A DNA stretch of 64,000 bases from an uncultured Acidiferrobacteraceae bacterium. Its GTDB lineage: Bacteria; Pseudomonadota; Gammaproteobacteria; Acidiferrobacterales; SZUA-150. The notes beneath the pieces are model-generated. The model saw only the letters and a list, made by a program, of their open reading frames with translations. It ran no database searches and had not been told where the DNA came from. The stretch's first letter is position 1. Each line of letters starts with the position of its first letter. Location: NCBI GenBank assembly GCA_913009895.1, contig CAJVXY010000007.1:1-64000 (forward strand). The letters are read 5' to 3'. A program made the position numbers and the translations under genes. This document shows positions 61,203 through 64,000 of the stretch, in pieces.

Positions 61203-62306
61203 ATGGCAGCACACGCACTTATTTACGATGATTATGACTGCATTCCTGATGCGGAATGTGAGCAGCGTATTATTGATGCCAAGGCAGCGTTGGGGGAACG
61301 GCTCGTTATCCTCGGTCATCACTACCAGCGCGATGAGGTTTTTCGACACGCCGATTATACCGGTGACTCTTTAAAACTGTCTCGAATAGCGGCCGCATCA
61401 AAGGCCGATTATATTGTTTTTTGTGGCGTGCACTTCATGGCCGAAGTGGCCGATATCCTGTCCCGGGATAATCAAATGGCCATTTTGCCGGATTTGTCTG
61501 CCGGCTGCTCTATGGCTGATATGGCCAACCTGGCCAATGTCAACCGCGCCTGGCGGGAACTGAACACGGTGCTTGATGTTGAGTCCCAGGTCACCCCAAT
61601 TACTTATATCAACTCGGCTGCAGACCTGAAGGCTTTCTGTGGCAAGCACGACGGTATTGTCTGCACCTCTACCAATGCCGGTGAGGTGATGCAATGGGCA
61701 TTTGAGCAACGGGAAAAGATATTGTTTTTCCCCGATCAGCATTTGGGCAGGAATACCGGTTACTCAAAACTGGATATTCCCCTGGCGGATATGGTGGTGT
61801 GGGACTTCGATCTGCCACTGGGCGGGCTTACCAAGGACCAAATTTTGAATGCCAGGCTGATTCTTTGGAAAGGTTTTTGCTCAGTACACCAGGTATTCAA
61901 ACCCGAACATATTACTGCTTTTCGTGCGCGCCACCCCCAGGGAAAAGTGATCTCCCATCCCGAGGCAAGTTTTGAGGTTTGCCAGTCCTCAGATTTTGTT
62001 GGCTCAACGGAATTTATTATTAGAACGGTTGCTGATTCGGCGCCGGGCAGCCATTGGCTGGTAGGGACTGAGCTCAACCTGGTGAATCGATTACAGGCCA
62101 ACCACGCCCATGAAAATAAACATATCGAATTTATGTCGCCCACGGTCTGCATGTGTTCCACCATGTTTCGTATCGATCCCCAACGCCTTGTCTGGACCCT
62201 GGAAAACCTGGTCGAAGGCAATGTGGTTAATCGTATTCATGTCAGCCAACAGGAAGCTGAGTTGGCCCGCCTGGCGCTGGATCGCATGTTGACGGTTTCT
62301 CACTGA
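61203..62306 (+). CDS. nadA: Quinolinate synthase A
   Basis: NadA condenses iminoaspartate with dihydroxyacetone phosphate to quinolinate in NAD synthesis, using a [4Fe-4S] cluster. The 367-residue protein shows ILGHHYQRDEVFRHAD, FCGVHFMAEVADIL, DLSAGCSMADM and CTSTNAGEVMQWAF. Candidate cluster Cys lie in SAGCSMAD, WKGFCSVHQVF and PTVCMCSTM. The length is near the usual 347. nadB and nadC are not in the window. Confidence 0.96.
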   Translation: MAAHALIYDDYDCIPDAECEQRIIDAKAALGERLVILGHHYQRDEVFRHADYTGDSLKLSRIAAASKADYIVFCGVHFMAEVADILSRDNQMAILPDLSAGCSMADMANLANVNRAWRELNTVLDVESQVTPITYINSAADLKAFCGKHDGIVCTSTNAGEVMQWAFEQREKILFFPDQHLGRNTGYSKLDIPLADMVVWDFDLPLGGLTKDQILNARLILWKGFCSVHQVFKPEHITAFRARHPQGKVISHPEASFEVCQSSDFVGSTEFIIRTVADSAPGSHWLVGTELNLVNRLQANHAHENKHIEFMSPTVCMCSTMFRIDPQRLVWTLENLVEGNVVNRIHVSQQEAELARLALDRMLTVSH

Positions 62307-62516
62307 AATTTTCACTGCCCCAATTTTCACACACCTTTTCTGGATCACTTTCCCGGGGCATGGTTCAAATCCAGCCAGTTCCAAAATGCCTCGTTACTCG
62401 ATTTTGTTTGGTCGTGCCGTCTGGTGCAATATTCGAGCTATGGTAAACTGCCAGCCATACCTAAATGAGGTATGCACGATAAACGAAATTAACTATTTTG
62501 AATTACGGGAGTAGTC

Positions 62517-63260
62517 ATGGCCGGTCACAGTAAATGGGCCAATATCCGGTTCCGCAAAGGCGCACAAGACGCCAAGCGCGGTAAAATATTTACCAAGCTT
62601 ATACGAGAAATTACGGTCGCTACCCGTATGGGTGGTGGCGATTCCAGTGCCAATCCGCGCCTGCGCACGGCCATTGACAAGGCCCTTGGTCAAAATATGA
62701 ACAAGGACAGGATCGAAAAAGCAATCCAAAGGGGCACAGGTGAAATTGAAGGCGCCCATTACGAAGAAGCACGTTACGAAGGTTATGGCCCCAGCGGCGT
62801 CGCGGTCTTGGTAGAGTGCACCACTGATAACAAAAACCGGACCGTGAGCGAAGTGCGACATGCCTTTTCCAAACATGGGGGCAATCTGGGCACCGATGGT
62901 TCGGTGGCATATTTGTTTAATCGATTGGGCATCCTGACTTATCCTGCTGGCAGTGATGAGGACGCGATTATGGAGGCAGCCCTTGAGGCCGGGGCCGAAG
63001 ATATTGTGACTGAAGATGACGGCACCATTGAGGTCACTATGCCGGCCGATCATTACCATGCCGTGCTGGCAGCGATGGGCACAGCAGGCCATGTACCCGA
63101 ACATTCAGAAATAACAGAACGGGCAACCACTGAAACCAAACTGGACGCAGAAGGTGCCGAGAAAATGCTGCGCATGCTCGATGCCCTGGAGGAACTGGAT
63201 GACGTACAGAACGTATTCAGTAATGCCGACATCCCTGAAGAGTTGCTGGAACCACAATAA
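62517..63260 (+). CDS. yebC: YebC/PmpR family protein
   Basis: The 247-residue protein starts AGHSKWANIRFRKGAQDAKR, the YebC (DUF28) signature, and includes GYGPSGVAVLVECTTDNKNR and GGNLGTDGSVAYLF. Members are reported as DNA-binding regulators, and recent work links the family to translation of proline stretches. The stop lies three bases before ruvC, the normal operon order. Confidence 0.96.
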   Translation: MAGHSKWANIRFRKGAQDAKRGKIFTKLIREITVATRMGGGDSSANPRLRTAIDKALGQNMNKDRIEKAIQRGTGEIEGAHYEEARYEGYGPSGVAVLVECTTDNKNRTVSEVRHAFSKHGGNLGTDGSVAYLFNRLGILTYPAGSDEDAIMEAALEAGAEDIVTEDDGTIEVTMPADHYHAVLAAMGTAGHVPEHSEITERATTETKLDAEGAEKMLRMLDALEELDDVQNVFSNADIPEELLEPQ

Positions 63261-63263
63261 CCC

Positions 63264-63782
63264 ATGCGCATCCTTGGCATTGATCCCGGTTCCAGAGTGA
63301 CAGGATTTGGTGTCATTAATACTGATGCTCGCGGCAAACCTGGCTACCATGCCAGTGGTTGTATTCGTATCCCCGCAACTGAATTACCAGCAAGGTTAAA
63401 AGTCATTTTTGACGGCATCACAGAATTAATCCAGTTACATGAACCTGATGTGGTGGCAATCGAGAAGGTGTTTATGGCCCGCAATGCTGATTCTGCCTTG
63501 AAGCTGGGGCAGGCCCGGGGGGCCGCGATTTGTGCGGCCACCCAACACGATTTGCCCGTGACTGAATATACTGCCCTGCAGATTAAACAGGCCACCGTCG
63601 GTCGTGGTCACGCGGGCAAGGACCAGGTCACGCACATGGTGGTGGCGTTGCTTGGTCTATCTGCTGCGCCCCAGGTGGACGCGGCCGACGCACTGGCGTG
63701 CGCCATTTGCCATGCCCATCATCAGAAAGGCCAGGCGATGCTGGAGCAGGCATTACCACTGAATGCCGGACAGCATTCATGA
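63264..63782 (+). CDS. ruvC: Crossover junction endodeoxyribonuclease RuvC
   Basis: RuvC resolves Holliday junctions as a dimer. The 172-residue protein shows [17 protein letters not shown] (Asp7), [11 protein letters not shown] with the second acidic residue near 67, and [17 protein letters not shown] with the last two acidic residues. It overlaps ruvA by four bases (ATGA). Confidence 0.97.
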   Translation: MRILGIDPGSRVTGFGVINTDARGKPGYHASGCIRIPATELPARLKVIFDGITELIQLHEPDVVAIEKVFMARNADSALKLGQARGAAICAATQHDLPVTEYTALQIKQATVGRGHAGKDQVTHMVVALLGLSAAPQVDAADALACAICHAHHQKGQAMLEQALPLNAGQHS

Positions 63783-64000
63783 TTGGCCGCTTGCAAGGTG
63801 TGTTGCTGGTTAAAGAACCACCGTTGCTGCTGGTGGAGGTTGGCGGTGTGGGCTATGAGCTGGAGGCGCCCATGACCACGTTTTATGACTTGCCGGCAGT
63901 GGGCGAGAAAATCATTTTGCATACCCATATGGTGGTGCGGGAAGATGCCCAATTATTGTATGGCTTCTCAAAATTATCCCAAAGGCGATTATTCAGGGAT
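63779..64000 (+). CDS. ruvA: Holliday junction helicase subunit RuvA (cut by window edge)
   Basis: The first 74 codons read [30 protein letters not shown] and [16 protein letters not shown], the N-terminal OB domain of RuvA that binds the four-way junction. The ATG overlaps the ruvC stop. The gene runs off the window, presumably towards ruvB. Confidence 0.96.
   Translation, partial: MIGRLQGVLLVKEPPLLLVEVGGVGYELEAPMTTFYDLPAVGEKIILHTHMVVREDAQLLYGFSKLSQRRLFRD

Overview
This window is a housekeeping core of a gammaproteobacterial chromosome. The evidence is gene order: tRNA-Tyr/Gly/Thr-tuf-tRNA-Trp-secE-nusG-rplKAJL-rpoBC, then the str, S10, spc and alpha ribosomal operons in the classical order, uvrA divergent from a YajR-type transporter followed by ssb, and fmdB-DUF502-aspS with yebC-ruvC-ruvA. 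I cannot place it more finely. Base composition is moderate, with AT-rich intergenic stretches.

Layout. 1-2000: accessory DNA with the 3' end of one gene, a 5'-truncated peptidase-like gene, a secreted protein sharing a C-terminal helical domain with the first gene, and the 3' end of an IS3-type element. 2080-4910: an adenylate cyclase-FHA fusion, an Hsp20 chaperone and a secreted GDSL hydrolase. 5077-37460: the translation/transcription block, with four tRNAs, two tuf copies that look identical (1.2 kb direct repeats 16.5 kb apart), secE, nusG, all genes of the rplKAJL-rpoBC, str, S10, spc and alpha operons, and secY. 37597-45474: an SSS transporter, an OmpA-like lipoprotein, uvrA, yajR and ssb. 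45639-49020: a DUF5666 lipoprotein, a DUF6502 protein and a second DUF5666 lipoprotein. 49058-52300: a HIT protein, the FetAB-type exporter, a secreted unknown and an HU-like protein. 52803-55911: an Aas-like protein whose synthetase half is degenerate and cut short, then a twin-arginine amidohydrolase-like protein. 56113-64000: fmdB, DUF502, aspS, a lipoprotein built of 48-residue propeller repeats, nadA, yebC, ruvC and the start of ruvA (cut by the window edge).

How it works together. The centre makes ribosomes, RNA polymerase, elongation factors and the Sec translocon. Visible control elements are a near-consensus promoter with a GC-rich discriminator followed at once by a strong intrinsic terminator ahead of rpsL, a hairpin-rich leader ahead of rplJ, and terminators after hsp20, rplQ, the OmpA-like gene, ssb and the 51.2 kb secreted gene. 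rpsJ follows tuf with no room for a long S10 leader.

The most unusual items are the DUF5666-DUF6502-DUF5666 module, the Aas-like protein with an intact acyltransferase but ruined AMP-binding motifs, the recently expanded propeller lipoprotein that interrupts the usual aspS-yebC linkage and is flanked by short direct repeats, the promoter-terminator arrangement before rpsL, and a histone-like Lys/Ala tail on ribosomal protein L17. I found no CRISPR array, prophage or complete insertion sequence.
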